From contig NZ_MPZV01000002.1 of assembly GCF_002020355.1 (NCBI RefSeq), positions 124,001 to 188,000 on the forward strand: a DNA stretch of 64,000 nt. Direction: 5' to 3'. This DNA is from Thioclava sediminum (GTDB lineage: Bacteria; Pseudomonadota; Alphaproteobacteria; Rhodobacterales; Rhodobacteraceae). A model generated the notes under the pieces. It was not told the origin of the DNA, did no database searches, and saw only the letters and a program-made list of their open reading frames with translations. Below are positions 49,790 to 59,712 of this stretch, in pieces. The stretch's first letter is position 1. Every line of letters starts with the position of its first letter. The translations under genes were made by a program, and so were the position numbers.

Positions 49790-50947
49790 TTACTCCGTGA
49801 TGGGGCGTGTGCCGACGATGCGCAGGCCATAAGCGTCGAGGCCCACATATTTCGTCTGCGGATTGTCGGTGAGAAGAATCATGTCATGCAGCCCCATCGA
49901 GGACAGGATCTGCGAGCCCAGACCGATCTGCTTGATCGTGCGCGGCCCCTGATCCTCTTCGCGCAGAAGGCGGTTCGACGGGTCGCGGAAGAGGCATACG
50001 AGGCCACGACCTTCCTCGGCCACGATCTCCATCGCGCGACGCACCTCGTCGGCGGGACCGGGGCCGATGCCCAGCACGTCGTCGAGAATGTTGAGCGAGT
50101 GGGTGCGCACCAGAACCGGCTCGGGCGTTGAAATGTCGCCCTTCACCAGAACGATGTGATCGACGCCCTCGGCCATATCGGTGAAGACACGCATCTCCCA
50201 CTCGCCGCCATGGCTCGACGTGACCATCTGGCGCAGGCCCTCGCGCACGAGATTGTCGTGACGGCGGCGGTAGGCGATCAGGTCCGAGATCGTGCCGATC
50301 TTCAGCCCGTGTTTCTTGCCGAACTCGATCAGCCCCGGCAGGCGCAGCATGTGACCGTCATCGCCCATGATCTCGCAGATCACGCCGGCGGGCTTGAGCC
50401 CGGCCAGACGCGCCACGTCCACGGCGGCTTCGGTATGGCCCGCGCGCACCAGCACCCCGCCGTCGCGCGCCCGCAGCGGGAAGATGTGGCCGGGCGAGGC
50501 GATATCCTGCGGCCCTTTGCTCGGATCGATCGCCACCTTGATCGTCTGCGCCCGGTCATGGGCGGAAATCCCGGTGGTGATGTTCTCGCGCGCCTCGATC
50601 GAGACGGTGAAGGCCGTCTCGTGGCGCATCGAATTGGCGCGCACCATCGGCGCAAGGCCCAGTTGGTCGACGCGATCCGAGGTGAGCGGCAGGCAGATCA
50701 GCCCGCGCCCGTAAGTCGCCATGAAGTTCACCGCTTCGGGGGTGCATTTCTCGGCCGGAATATACAGATCGCCCTCGTTCTCGCGATCCTCGTGATCGAC
50801 GAGGATCACCATGCGCCCGGCCTTCGCCTCGGCGATAATGTCCTCGGCGGGCGCGATCACGTGGCGCAGGCTTTCCTCGACCTCGCCGGGCATGTCATGG
50901 GTGCCGGATTTGTCGACCGGGGTCAGGGGTTTGCCGTCGGTGGTCAT
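49790..50947 (-). CDS. ribB: 3,4-dihydroxy-2-butanone-4-phosphate synthase with degenerate GTP cyclohydrolase II-like domain
   Basis: A 385-residue protein. N-terminal RibB (about 30-230) is intact: VDHEDRENEGDLYIPAE, GLICLPL, GHIFPLRARDGGVLVRAGHTEA, GVICEIM. The C-terminal RibA-like part (about 240-385) lacks the zinc cysteines: the usual CLTGDxxxSxRCDC is replaced by LNILDDVLGIGPGP, so GTP cyclohydrolase activity is unlikely (RibBX type). A true RibA must lie elsewhere. ATG 50947 overlaps the ribE stop (ATGA); a start three codons upstream is possible. Confidence 0.92.
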   Translation of the reverse strand: MTTDGKPLTPVDKSGTHDMPGEVEESLRHVIAPAEDIIAEAKAGRMVILVDHEDRENEGDLYIPAEKCTPEAVNFMATYGRGLICLPLTSDRVDQLGLAPMVRANSMRHETAFTVSIEARENITTGISAHDRAQTIKVAIDPSKGPQDIASPGHIFPLRARDGGVLVRAGHTEAAVDVARLAGLKPAGVICEIMGDDGHMLRLPGLIEFGKKHGLKIGTISDLIAYRRRHDNLVREGLRQMVTSSHGGEWEMRVFTDMAEGVDHIVLVKGDISTPEPVLVRTHSLNILDDVLGIGPGPADEVRRAMEIVAEEGRGLVCLFRDPSNRLLREEDQGPRTIKQIGLGSQILSSMGLHDMILLTDNPQTKYVGLDAYGLRIVGTRPITE

Positions 50948-51567
50948 GCGTTCCACTCCTGCAGCCGCGCGACATAGCGCGCGAGCGTGTCGATCTCTAG
51001 ATTGATCCGGTCGCCCGCCTTGGCATGGCCCCAGTTGGTGACCTGCTTGGTATGCGGGATGATGTTGACGCCGAACGTCGCGCCCTCGACCTCGTTCACG
51101 GTCAGCGAGGTGCCGTTCAGCGCGACCGAGCCTTTCGGCGCGATGTATTTCGCGAGCGCTTCCGGCGCGCGGAAGGTAAAGCGCGTGCTGTCGCCCTCAT
51201 CCACCATCGCCACGATCTCGGCCACGCCATCGACATGGCCCGACACGATGTGACCGCCCAGCTCGTCGCCCACTTTCAGCGCGCGTTCGAGATTGATCTT
51301 CTGCCCGACTTGCCAACCGCCGCTGGCATCGTTGCCGCGGCCGCCGATATTGGTCTTGGCCTGGCTCTCGGCGGAGATTTCCACGTCGAACCAGTTTTTC
51401 GGCTCAGAGCCCGTGGCGATCACGGTCAGGCAGCAGCCGTCGCAGGCAATCGACGCGCCCAACTCGATGCTGCCCACGTCATAGCTTGTGCCGATCCGCG
51501 CGCGCAGATCGCCGCGCTGCTCCAGCTCCAGAATTTCTCCGATATCGGTCACGATCCCGGTGAACAT
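50944..51567 (-). CDS. ribE: Riboflavin synthase alpha subunit
   Basis: A 207-residue enzyme with two barrel repeats: MFTGIVTDIGEILELEQRGD and GASIACDGCCLTVIAT in the first, ERALKVGDELGGHIVSGHVDG and GSVALNGTSLTVNEV in the second. The MFTGIV start is invariant. It dismutates two lumazines to riboflavin. Heading the ribE-ribB-ribH-nusB operon. No FMN riboswitch is evident in the 200 bases upstream. Confidence 0.96.
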   Translation of the reverse strand: MFTGIVTDIGEILELEQRGDLRARIGTSYDVGSIELGASIACDGCCLTVIATGSEPKNWFDVEISAESQAKTNIGGRGNDASGGWQVGQKINLERALKVGDELGGHIVSGHVDGVAEIVAMVDEGDSTRFTFRAPEALAKYIAPKGSVALNGTSLTVNEVEGATFGVNIIPHTKQVTNWGHAKAGDRINLEIDTLARYVARLQEWNA

Positions 51568-51775
51568 GGCATATCCCCTCAGATTTCGGACCTTAGCTAG
51601 CCCGCAGGGCGCGCCTTCGCAAGAGATGAGCGCCCCGCCGTCCCGTCACACTCTGCGCGGCCCCGCACAGCGCCTGCCCTAAAATTGTCCAATATTTAAG
51701 GGATTACCCCACAAACTCCGTGACTTCGCGCGCATCCTGCGCAATCACGGAAGCAGGCCAAGGACCCACGACTGG

Positions 51776-53062
51776 ATGAACCGTTTCGAAAATCGCCACT
51801 TCCTGATGCTGCAGGGGCCCCACGGCCCCTTCTTTCATCAGCTTGGCGCGATGCTTCGGCAGGCGGGGGCGACGGTCTGGCGCGTGGGGTTCAACCGCGG
51901 GGATGAGGTCTTCTGGTTCGACCGCGCCTCCTACCTGCGTTTCGACGCACCGCCGGAGGATTGGCCTGATCACCTGCGCGCCCTGATCGCCGAGAAAGGC
52001 ATCACCGATCTCGTGCTCTATGGCGACACCCGCCCAATCCATGCGCAGGCCGTCGAGGTCGCGAAGGCGCTGGGCCTGTGCGTGCATGTCTTCGAAGAGG
52101 GTTACGTCCGCCCCTACTGGGTCACTTACGAGCGCGGCGGCTCGAACGGGCACTCCCGGCTGATGGAGATGTCGGTGGCGCAGATGCGCACGGCACTTGC
52201 CCAGTCCGAGATCGAGTTTCCCGACGCCCCGCCCCGCTGGGGCGATATGCGCCACCACGTGTTCTACGGCGCGCTCTACCATTTCTTCGTAATGCTCCGC
52301 TCCGGTCCCTATCGCCGCTTCCGTCCGCATCGCGACATCACCGTGTTTCAGGAATTCCGCCTCTGGCTTCGCCGCCTGCTGCTGATGCCGCTGCATATGC
52401 TGGAGCGCAAACGCGCGACGCGGCGCATCCGGCATGGCGGCTTTCCATATCACCTCGTGCTGCTGCAGCTCGAACACGATTCCAGCTTCCGGATGCACTC
52501 TCCCTTCGCGAGCCAGACCGAGTTCATCGATCTGGTGATGGAGAATTTCGCGAAAGGCGCCCCGCCTCATCATCACCTCGTCTTCAAGGCCCATCCGCTC
52601 GAAGATGGGCGCGCGCCCATCCGCGAGACGATCCGCAAAGCGGCCCGCGCACATAGGCTGGCGTCGCGCGTGCATTTCGTGCGCGGCGGCAAGCTGGCGG
52701 GGCTTCTGGCGCAGGCGCGCTCCGCCGTCACGGTCAATTCGACCGCCGCGCAGCAGGCACTCTGGCGCGGGCTGCCGCTGAAATCTCTGGGTCGTGCGAT
52801 CTTCGACAAGCCGGAATTCACCTCCGCGCAACCGCTCGAGGCCTTCTTCGCAAGCCCGGCCCGCCCCGACAGCCGCGCCTATCGCGACTATCGCCACTAC
52901 CTGCTGGAAACGAGCCAGGTTCCGGGCGGCTTCTACTCTGCGAAAGGCCGCCGCGCCCTGCTGCGACAGGTGGTCGACATGATGCTGGCCGCCGAAGACC
53001 CCTATGATGCGCTGGTCGCAGGCAACGCGGCCCCACGGCAACAGTTGCAGGTGGTACGATAA
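51776..53062 (+). CDS. kpsS: Capsule polysaccharide export/biosynthesis protein, KpsS (LipB)-like
   Basis: A 428-residue protein of the capsular-synthesis family. FLMLQGPHGPFFHQLGAMLR, VWRVGFNRGDEVFWF, HVFEEGYVRPYWVTYERGG (conserved EEGY-RP-W) and HHHLVFKAHPLEDG are typical of KpsS. KpsS-type enzymes put the first beta-Kdo residues on a lipid anchor for group 2 capsule. First gene of a three-gene plus-strand cassette between ribE and ribD. Confidence 0.88.
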   Translation: MNRFENRHFLMLQGPHGPFFHQLGAMLRQAGATVWRVGFNRGDEVFWFDRASYLRFDAPPEDWPDHLRALIAEKGITDLVLYGDTRPIHAQAVEVAKALGLCVHVFEEGYVRPYWVTYERGGSNGHSRLMEMSVAQMRTALAQSEIEFPDAPPRWGDMRHHVFYGALYHFFVMLRSGPYRRFRPHRDITVFQEFRLWLRRLLLMPLHMLERKRATRRIRHGGFPYHLVLLQLEHDSSFRMHSPFASQTEFIDLVMENFAKGAPPHHHLVFKAHPLEDGRAPIRETIRKAARAHRLASRVHFVRGGKLAGLLAQARSAVTVNSTAAQQALWRGLPLKSLGRAIFDKPEFTSAQPLEAFFASPARPDSRAYRDYRHYLLETSQVPGGFYSAKGRRALLRQVVDMMLAAEDPYDALVAGNAAPRQQLQVVR

Positions 53063-53141
53063 TTTTTCTCGTTTTTTTCCCGAGGCTTCGGTAGCTTGGT
53101 CGCAAAACGATAAGCAGCATCCCGAACGAGGAGCTCGAGCA

Positions 53142-54272
53142 GTGACCATGACCCCTTCCCGCAGGGCCGTTTTGACGGGCCTTTCCGCCACGCTTTTGAC
53201 CGCATCTTGTGGCCTTCCGCGCTCCGGCCCCAACAAGCGCGAACTCTTTGCAGGCTCCGTGATGCGCCAGGGCGATGCGTTCGTCGTCAAGGTGAACGAC
53301 TTCGTCACCCGCGCAACCGCCGTGCAACCGGCGCTCGGCTTCACCTCCAATTTCATCAATGCCGGTCAGATCGGCTCCGATACGATCCGCCCGGGCGACA
53401 CGCTTTCGCTGACGATCTGGGAGAACGTCGATGACGGGCTGCTCGCCAGCAAAGGCGCCAACGCGACCCAGCTGCAAGAGGTGCAGGTCGATGGTGCGGG
53501 CTTCATCTTCGTCCCCTATGCGGGCCGCATCAAAGCCGCGGGCAACACGCCCGACGGGCTGCGCCGCATCATCACCACCAAGCTCGACGCGCAAACGCCG
53601 GACCCGCAGGTTCTCGTGACCCGCGTGGCAGGCGATGGCGCGACGGTTTCGGTCATGGGTGCGATCAACGGTCAGGGCGTCTACCCGATCGAGCGGCCGA
53701 CCCGGACGCTTTCGGCGATGATCGCCAAGGCGGGCGGCGTGGCGATCCCCCCCGAGGTCGCCAAGATCACCGTGACGCGCGGCGGCATGTCGGGCTCGAT
53801 CTGGCTCAAGGATCTCTACGAGAACCCCAAGATGGACATCGCGCTGCGCAATGGCGACGTGATCCTCGTCGAGAAGGACCAGCGCGCCTTCACCTCGCTC
53901 GGCGCGACCGGCAAGCAGGCCCGCGTGCCCTTCGAGACCCAGACGCTTTCGGCGCTGGAGGCCATCGCAACGGTGGGCGGCTTGCAGTCGAACCTCGCCG
54001 ATCCGACCGGCGTCTTCGTGCTGCGCAACGAGCCGGCCGATATCGCGATGAAGGTGCTTGATCGCACCGACCTCGTCGGCGATCAGCGCATGATCTACGT
54101 GCTCGACCTGACCCAGCCCAACGGCATGTTCATGGCGCGCGATTTCGCGATCCGCGACGGCGACACGGTCTATGTCACCGAGGCGCCCTTCGTGCAGTGG
54201 CAGAAGACGCTCTCGGCGCTGACCCAGCCGCTGGGCACGGTGAACACGCTCAATACGCTCGCCGGGAACTGA
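53142..54272 (+). CDS. Polysaccharide export outer-membrane lipoprotein (Wza/KpsD-like)
   Basis: A 376-residue lipoprotein: RRAVLTGLSATLLTASC (lipobox TASC), then two PES/SLBB segments (IRPGDTLSLTIWENVDDG; VSVMGAINGQGVYPIERPTRT; LSALEAIATVGGLQSN) and an end with RDGDTVYVTEAPFVQWQK. It forms the outer-membrane exit of capsular polysaccharide. GTG 53142 is preferred since AGGAG lies eight bases before; ATG 53148 would be fourteen away. Its stop overlaps the kpsC ATG. Confidence 0.88.
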   Translation: MTMTPSRRAVLTGLSATLLTASCGLPRSGPNKRELFAGSVMRQGDAFVVKVNDFVTRATAVQPALGFTSNFINAGQIGSDTIRPGDTLSLTIWENVDDGLLASKGANATQLQEVQVDGAGFIFVPYAGRIKAAGNTPDGLRRIITTKLDAQTPDPQVLVTRVAGDGATVSVMGAINGQGVYPIERPTRTLSAMIAKAGGVAIPPEVAKITVTRGGMSGSIWLKDLYENPKMDIALRNGDVILVEKDQRAFTSLGATGKQARVPFETQTLSALEAIATVGGLQSNLADPTGVFVLRNEPADIAMKVLDRTDLVGDQRMIYVLDLTQPNGMFMARDFAIRDGDTVYVTEAPFVQWQKTLSALTQPLGTVNTLNTLAGN

Positions 54273-56287
54273 TGCCCCGCGACAGAGACCAGGAGGCCGC
54301 CGGGGCGATCCCCCGGCGGCTTTTTTTCTACAATGGCGGGGTGCTGCGCCAGAAGCGCCTGCGCGAGATTTTGCGCGCAGCAGACCATGCACCGCGCCTC
54401 GGCCTACCCGGCCCCGACGATGGCGTGATGGTCTGGGGCCGCTCGCCCTATGCGGCGCGCGGTGAGGCGGTGGCCGCCAAGCGCGACGTGCCGCTGATCC
54501 GGGTGGAGGATGCGTTTCTGCGCTCGATCCATCCGGGCCGAACCGGCGCGCCGCCTTTGGGCCTGATCCTCGATCCAATGGGCGTGCATTTCGACAGCTC
54601 CCAGCCCTCGCGGCTCGAACATCTCCTCGCGACCGAGCCGCTCGACGATAGTGCCGTCTTGCAGCGGGCGCGCGACGGGATTGCCCGGCTGAAAACCTCG
54701 GAGCTCTCGAAATACAACGATTTCGACCCGGACCTGCCCGTTCCCGACCCGGGCTATGTTCTGGTGATCGACCAGACACGGGACGATGCCTCGATCACCC
54801 ATGGCGGGGCGACGGCGGCCACGTTCCGCGAAATGCTGGCCTATGCGCGGATCGAAAACCCCGGCGCGCGCATCCTGATCAAGACCCATCCCGAAACCCG
54901 CGCCGGGCTGCGGGGCGGCCATTACGGGCCGGAAGATTGCGATGCGAATTCCGAGATTTACGACGCGCCGGCCTCGCCATGGAAACTGCTCGAAGGCGCG
55001 ATAGCGGTCTATACCGTGTCGTCGCTCATGGGCTACGAGGCGATCCTCGCAGGCCACAAGCCGCGCGTCTTCGGCCAACCGTTCTATGGGGGATGGGGGC
55101 TCACGCAGGACGAAAACCCCGTACCCCGCAGATCGCGCAGCCTGACCCGCGCGCAGATTTTCGCGGTGTCGCATATCCTCGCGCCGATCTGGTACGATCC
55201 TTGCCGCAAGCGCCTGTGCAGCTTCGAGGAGGCGGTGGATCAGCTCGAGGCCGAAACCCGCGCCTATCGCGAGGATCGGCAGGGCTACGTCGCGGGCGGC
55301 ATGTCGCTGTGGAAACGCCCGCATCTGCGCAAGTTCTTCGGACATCACGGGTCGCTGCGGTTCAGCGAGACACCCGACCCTGCTCGGCCCTTTCTCTACT
55401 GGGCCACGCGCGCGGCCCCAGACGACGACCGCGACCCTATCCGCGTCGAAGACGGGTTTCTGCGCTCACGCGGCCTCGGCGCCGAACTCGTCCCGCCGCT
55501 CTCGTTGATCGCGGATCGCACTGGCATCTTCTACGACCCGACCCATCCCAGTGATCTGGAGGCGTTGATCGCGCGGCCTCTGCCGCCGGGCGGCGAGGTG
55601 CGGGTGCGCAAGCTCATCCAACGGATCACGACTGATGGCCTGACGAAATACAATCTCGGCGGCGCGCTTCCCGACCTGCCCCAAGGCCATAAGATCCTCG
55701 TGCCCGGCCAGGTCGAAGACGATGCCTCAATCCGCCTCGGCGCGGGGGAGACTTGTACAAATGCGATGCTTCTGGAGAGAATCCGGGCCGAGAACCCCGA
55801 TTCAGTTATCCTTTTCAAACCTCACCCCGATGTCGTCGCTGGTCTGCGTCCCGGCGTCGTACCCGATGAAGTGGCGAAGACATATGCCGATCTGATCCTG
55901 CCCGAGACCAACACCGCTGCGCTGATCGACGCGGTGGACGAGGTCTGGACGATGACTTCCGGCCTCGGCTTCGAGGCTCTCTTGCGCGGCAAGGCTGTCA
56001 CCACCCTCGGGGCGCCCTTCTATGCCGGCTGGGGGCTCACACGCGATCTCGGGCCTGTTCCGGCGCGCAGAGCGGCGCGCCCCGATCTGCTGCAGCTCAC
56101 CCATGCCGCGCTGATCGCCTATCCGCGCTATCTCGACCCGGTCAGCGGGTTGCCCTGCCCGGTCGAGGTCGCGCTGGATCGCCTGAGCGAGGGCCGCACC
56201 CTACCCCGGGGCCCGCTCAACCGGATCGGCGCGAAGCTGCAAGGCGTGTTCGCGTCCTACGCGTGGCTCTGGCGCCGCCAGCGGTGA
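54272..56287 (+). CDS. kpsC: Capsule polysaccharide biosynthesis protein, KpsC (LipA)-like, two-domain
   Basis: A 671-residue tandem protein. The two halves repeat: VEDAFLRSIHPG / VEDGFLRSRGLG; LVIDQTRDDASITHGGA / LVPGQVEDDASIRLGAG; HPETRAG / HPDVVAGL; VYTVSSLMGYEAILAG / VWTMTSGLGFEALLRG; GQPFYGGWGLT / GAPFYAGWGLT. KpsC-type proteins are two beta-Kdo transferases that extend the poly-Kdo linker. Its end overlaps the convergent ribD by 31 bases. KpsM/T/E/F genes are not in the window. Confidence 0.9.
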   Translation: MPRDRDQEAAGAIPRRLFFYNGGVLRQKRLREILRAADHAPRLGLPGPDDGVMVWGRSPYAARGEAVAAKRDVPLIRVEDAFLRSIHPGRTGAPPLGLILDPMGVHFDSSQPSRLEHLLATEPLDDSAVLQRARDGIARLKTSELSKYNDFDPDLPVPDPGYVLVIDQTRDDASITHGGATAATFREMLAYARIENPGARILIKTHPETRAGLRGGHYGPEDCDANSEIYDAPASPWKLLEGAIAVYTVSSLMGYEAILAGHKPRVFGQPFYGGWGLTQDENPVPRRSRSLTRAQIFAVSHILAPIWYDPCRKRLCSFEEAVDQLEAETRAYREDRQGYVAGGMSLWKRPHLRKFFGHHGSLRFSETPDPARPFLYWATRAAPDDDRDPIRVEDGFLRSRGLGAELVPPLSLIADRTGIFYDPTHPSDLEALIARPLPPGGEVRVRKLIQRITTDGLTKYNLGGALPDLPQGHKILVPGQVEDDASIRLGAGETCTNAMLLERIRAENPDSVILFKPHPDVVAGLRPGVVPDEVAKTYADLILPETNTAALIDAVDEVWTMTSGLGFEALLRGKAVTTLGAPFYAGWGLTRDLGPVPARRAARPDLLQLTHAALIAYPRYLDPVSGLPCPVEVALDRLSEGRTLPRGPLNRIGAKLQGVFASYAWLWRRQR

Positions 56288-57360
56288 AGCAGGTCGTCGC
56301 CGATGGGGCGGCTTTCGACCAGCGTGTAGCGCGGCGCAGAGGCCAGCGCACTCAGCCCCATATCGCCGACCCCGGCGCGACCATCCGCGCCCAGTACCAT
56401 GCCCGCCGTGAAACCGATCAGCTCGTCCACCAGCCCCGCATTGATCAGAGAGGCCGCGAACTTACCGCCGCCTTCGCAGAACACGCGCGTCAGGCCGAAC
56501 CCGGCCAGAGCCTCCATCAGCGCCAGCGGATCGAGACCGCCGCCAACTGTCTCGGCCACCTCGATCGGCTCCGCGCCCACATCACGCCAGTAGTCTTTCG
56601 CTTCCTCGGGCGCGGCAGCCCCATGGATCAGCCAAAGCGGCGCGACGTCCAGCGACCCGGCAAGCCGCTTGCGCGGCAAATCAAGCCGCACCGAGGCCAC
56701 GATCCGCAGAGGTTGGCGCAGCGGCTTGAAGCTGCGCACGGTCAGCAGCGGATCGTCGGCCCGCGCGGTCCCGCCGCCCACCATCACCGCGTCGAATTCA
56801 GCGCGCATCGCATGGACCAGCGCGCGCGATTGCGGCCCGGTGATCCACTGGCTCTCGCCGGTCGAGGTCGCGATACGCCCGTCGAAACTGCTCGCAAGCT
56901 TCAGCGCGAGCCACGGCCGCGCGCGGGTCACACGGCTGAGAAATCCCGCCTGCAGATCGCGCGCCTCCGCCTCCATGAGCCCGGTTTCCACGTCGATCCC
57001 CGCGTCGCGCAGCATCGCATGACCGCCGCCCGAAACGCGCGGATCGGGGTCTTCCATCGCCGAGACGACACGCGCCACCCCGGCCTCGCGCAGCGCCATC
57101 GCGCAGGGCGGCGTCTTGCCGTAATGGGCGCAAGGCTCCAGCGTGACATAGGCCGTGGCGCCATGCGCCGCCTCCCCCGCCTGCGCGAGCGCACGCACTT
57201 CCGCATGGGGCCGCCCGCCCGGCTGGGTCCAGCCGCGCCCGACGACGCGGCCCTCTTTCACGATCACGCAGCCGACGGCCGGGTTCGGCCAGACATTGCC
57301 AAGGCCCCGGCGCGCAAGCGTCAGGGCCATCGACATGAACCGCCGGTCTTCTTCGGTCAC
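56257..57360 (-). CDS. ribD: Bifunctional riboflavin deaminase/reductase RibD
   Basis: A 367-residue enzyme. Deaminase domain (about 1-145): [10 protein letters not shown] zinc His and Glu, and [15 protein letters not shown] with both zinc Cys. Reductase domain (about 150-360): [36 protein letters not shown] and [21 protein letters not shown]. It deaminates and then reduces the ribosylated pyrimidine. Its ATG overlaps the nrdR stop. Confidence 0.95.
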   Translation of the reverse strand: MTEEDRRFMSMALTLARRGLGNVWPNPAVGCVIVKEGRVVGRGWTQPGGRPHAEVRALAQAGEAAHGATAYVTLEPCAHYGKTPPCAMALREAGVARVVSAMEDPDPRVSGGGHAMLRDAGIDVETGLMEAEARDLQAGFLSRVTRARPWLALKLASSFDGRIATSTGESQWITGPQSRALVHAMRAEFDAVMVGGGTARADDPLLTVRSFKPLRQPLRIVASVRLDLPRKRLAGSLDVAPLWLIHGAAAPEEAKDYWRDVGAEPIEVAETVGGGLDPLALMEALAGFGLTRVFCEGGGKFAASLINAGLVDELIGFTAGMVLGADGRAGVGDMGLSALASAPRYTLVESRPIGDDLLHRWRRQSHA

Positions 57361-57827
57361 TCGGGGTCGCCCGCTCCCGGCGGACGCAATTCGGAGACGA
57401 ACTTGTCGAAGTCGTCCGCTTCCTGGAAGTTCTTGTAAACGCTGGCGAACCGGACATAGCCGACCGTGTCGATCCGCGCGAGCGTCTCCATCACGATCTC
57501 CCCGATCACCTTCGAGGAGATGTCGGTCTCGCCCATGCTTTCCAGACGCCGCACGATGCCGGAGATCATCTGGTCGATCCGCTCGGGTTCGACCGGGCGC
57601 TTCTGCATCGCGATCCGGATCGAGCGTTCGAGCTTGTCGCGATCGAAATCCTCACGCTTGCCGGAGGTCTTGATCACCACGAGGTCGCGCAGCTGGACGC
57701 GTTCGTAAGTGGTGAAACGACCGCCGCAGGCCGGGCAGAACCGACGTCGCCGGATCGCGACGTGATCTTCCGCCGGACGGCTATCTTTCACCTGAGTATC
57801 GACATTTCCGCAAAATGGGCAGCGCAT
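57357..57827 (-). CDS. nrdR: Transcriptional repressor NrdR
   Basis: A 156-residue NrdR: zinc ribbon [20 protein letters not shown] with [19 protein letters not shown] (CxxC twice), then an ATP-cone ([20 protein letters not shown]). It senses dATP/ATP to repress ribonucleotide reductase genes. Its stop overlaps the ribD start, as in many alphaproteobacteria. Confidence 0.96.
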   Translation of the reverse strand: MRCPFCGNVDTQVKDSRPAEDHVAIRRRRFCPACGGRFTTYERVQLRDLVVIKTSGKREDFDRDKLERSIRIAMQKRPVEPERIDQMISGIVRRLESMGETDISSKVIGEIVMETLARIDTVGYVRFASVYKNFQEADDFDKFVSELRPPGAGDPE

Positions 57828-57969
57828 TCGCTTTCCCCCGTTCGTTGTCCCGCCTCACGATAGGGTCTGCATGCCCCTCTTATCCACAAGACCTTAGCCT
57901 AGCGTCGATGGTTTGGGTAGGAAAAATCTTTCGACCCCAGATGTGGCGGTTGCCTGTGGCGAATGAGAC

Positions 57970-58386
57970 TCAGCGCATGAGGGCCATGACCTCGCGGCGA
58001 TGCGCGCGGCTGCGATGTTCGAAAAGGTAAATTCCCTGCCACGTTCCGAGCGCCATACGCCCCGAAATGACAGGAATCTGCAAGCTGACCGGTAGAAGCG
58101 CCGATTTGATATGGGCCGGCATATCGTCCGGCCCCTCATAGGTATGGGTCAGGTAGGACATGCTGGGATCGGTCGTGGGCGGCACGAGCCGATGGAAGAA
58201 TTCCTTCAGATCGGAGCGCACTTCCGGGTCGGCATTTTCCTGGATCGCGAGACTTGCCGAGGTGTGACGGATGAACAGCGTGAGCAACGCCTCCTCCGCA
58301 TCGGCGCCCGCGACCCAAGCCGCCACGTCACGCGTGAATTCGTAAAGACCCGGGCCCGATGTTGCGATCTCGAACCGGCGATGCAT
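57970..58386 (-). CDS. YjbQ/UPF0047-family protein
   Basis: A 138-residue protein: GLYEFTRDVAAWVAGADAEE, LLTLFIRHTSASLAIQENAD, PPTTDPSMSYLTHTYEGPDDMPAHIKS and GTWQGIYLFEHRSRAHRREV. These match YjbQ, described as having low thiamine-phosphate synthase activity. ATG 58386 overlaps the lipoprotein stop (TGATG). The long upstream in-frame extension overlaps that gene and is not used. Confidence 0.9.
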   Translation of the reverse strand: MHRRFEIATSGPGLYEFTRDVAAWVAGADAEEALLTLFIRHTSASLAIQENADPEVRSDLKEFFHRLVPPTTDPSMSYLTHTYEGPDDMPAHIKSALLPVSLQIPVISGRMALGTWQGIYLFEHRSRAHRREVMALMR

Positions 58387-58709
58387 CAGCTTTTCGGCGC
58401 GGGACGCGCCTCGGAGCGATCCGTCGCGACGATCGCGAGGCATTCGGGGTTGATGTCCATGATCTTGCGCTCTTTCGCCCACACCGCATCGGCCTGCGCG
58501 CCGCTTAGCCCGCGCTTGACCATGGCCTTGGGTTGCGGCGTGCCGTCGCCGACGCCCGAGACCACCGAATAGGTGCCGCCTGCCTCTTCCTGCACATAGA
58601 GGAAACAGGTGCCTGCTTGATCCATGCGCGGCGTGCCCGATTGCATCGTGCCGACCTGACAGGCAGCGAGAACGAGAGGGGCGAGCAAGGCAGGCGCAAA
58701 CTTGAACAT
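58386..58709 (-). CDS. Small putative lipoprotein
   Basis: A 107-residue protein with lipobox LAAC (MFKFAPALLAPLVLAAC; acylated Cys17). The mature part has LYVQEEAGGTYSVVSGVGDG and MVKRGLSGAQADAVWAKERKIM and two more Cys (TCFLY, PECLA) that may bond. Function unknown. Overlaps yjbQ start. Confidence 0.72.
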   Translation of the reverse strand: MFKFAPALLAPLVLAACQVGTMQSGTPRMDQAGTCFLYVQEEAGGTYSVVSGVGDGTPQPKAMVKRGLSGAQADAVWAKERKIMDINPECLAIVATDRSEARPAPKS

Positions 58710-58803
58710 GGTATCTCCGGTTATTGGGTCGCTTCAATTTGGACCGCCGCAAGACGACAGGCAACGCCTTTTGCCCACGCGCGCCACACGAATTAGGCCG
58801 CCA

Positions 58804-59523
58804 CTACGCGTGGGAAACCTCGGCACTCTGGAACTGCGCGAGCAGGTAACTGAAACCGTAGCCGCAGGCGATGGAGGCGAAGATGATCTCACCGCCATCT
58901 TCGATCAAGCCGAGAAGCCATGAGAGCGGAGCGCCCTCGAACACGCTATGGATCGCGTCGAACCCCACTCCACAGATGATGAGACCGAAGATCGAAGCGG
59001 AAAAGCGAAGCACATAGAGGCGCTGCTCCGGCGACCCGAAGCGATAAGCGAGCCACAGAAGCGCGACAACAACGACGCCTTGTCCCGCGAAATACACAAG
59101 CTCTCCGATCGTCTGCGCGGCATGCGGATCGGCGATGACTTGTTCGAACACCCCTTCCCTCAGAAACCGGCCTGCGTGTTCGTGCAACTGCTTGCTGTCA
59201 TCGGCAAGCAGAATGGCGAAGACGGCAAATATGAACACGCTCATGGCGTTCGGCTTTTTCAGGAACGACGCGAGCATGAACACCATGATCGCGGTCCATT
59301 TGAAGAACCCGAAATTCTCGGAAAAGCTGAGGTCGAGACCGATATCGAACCGCCAGAACTGTTCGGCGATCAGCCCGTCGCCATGATTGAGCCCCAAAAC
59401 GTTGTAAGTGATGAAAATAACCAGCAGCACTGCATCCACGAAAAGCAAAGCGAACAGAAACTTTCGCGTTAACTCGTCATTGAACGGTTTCAGCAGGGCT
59501 GGCGCGTAATTGCGCAGCCGCAT
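58804..59523 (-). CDS. Polytopic membrane protein of unknown function
   Basis: A 239-residue protein with about six hydrophobic helices (LFALLFVDAVLLVIFITY; TAIMVFMLASFL; VFIFAVFAILLADD; GQGVVVVALLWLAY; ASIFGLIICGVGF; IFASIACGYGFSYLL). Conserved-looking charged patches DDSKQLHEHAG and GFDAIHSVFE sit at membrane borders. Codon usage resembles its neighbours but the protein is richer in Phe and Lys than most here. No family recognised. Confidence 0.72.
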   Translation of the reverse strand: MRLRNYAPALLKPFNDELTRKFLFALLFVDAVLLVIFITYNVLGLNHGDGLIAEQFWRFDIGLDLSFSENFGFFKWTAIMVFMLASFLKKPNAMSVFIFAVFAILLADDSKQLHEHAGRFLREGVFEQVIADPHAAQTIGELVYFAGQGVVVVALLWLAYRFGSPEQRLYVLRFSASIFGLIICGVGFDAIHSVFEGAPLSWLLGLIEDGGEIIFASIACGYGFSYLLAQFQSAEVSHA

Positions 59524-59712
59524 TTAACTCCCCCCAACGAACACCCCAATTGTCCGTAAGGTGACGATAACACGATCAGGGGAATTTCAAACTTTCCAGC
59601 AACTTGAGGGACGAAAAAGCCGTTCCACCCCCCGAAATGCTCAAGAAATGTGCGAAATATGCGGTTTAGGGGCCGCCGCCTCGACGCAGCAATGCAAGCG
59701 GACCGCCCTCCG

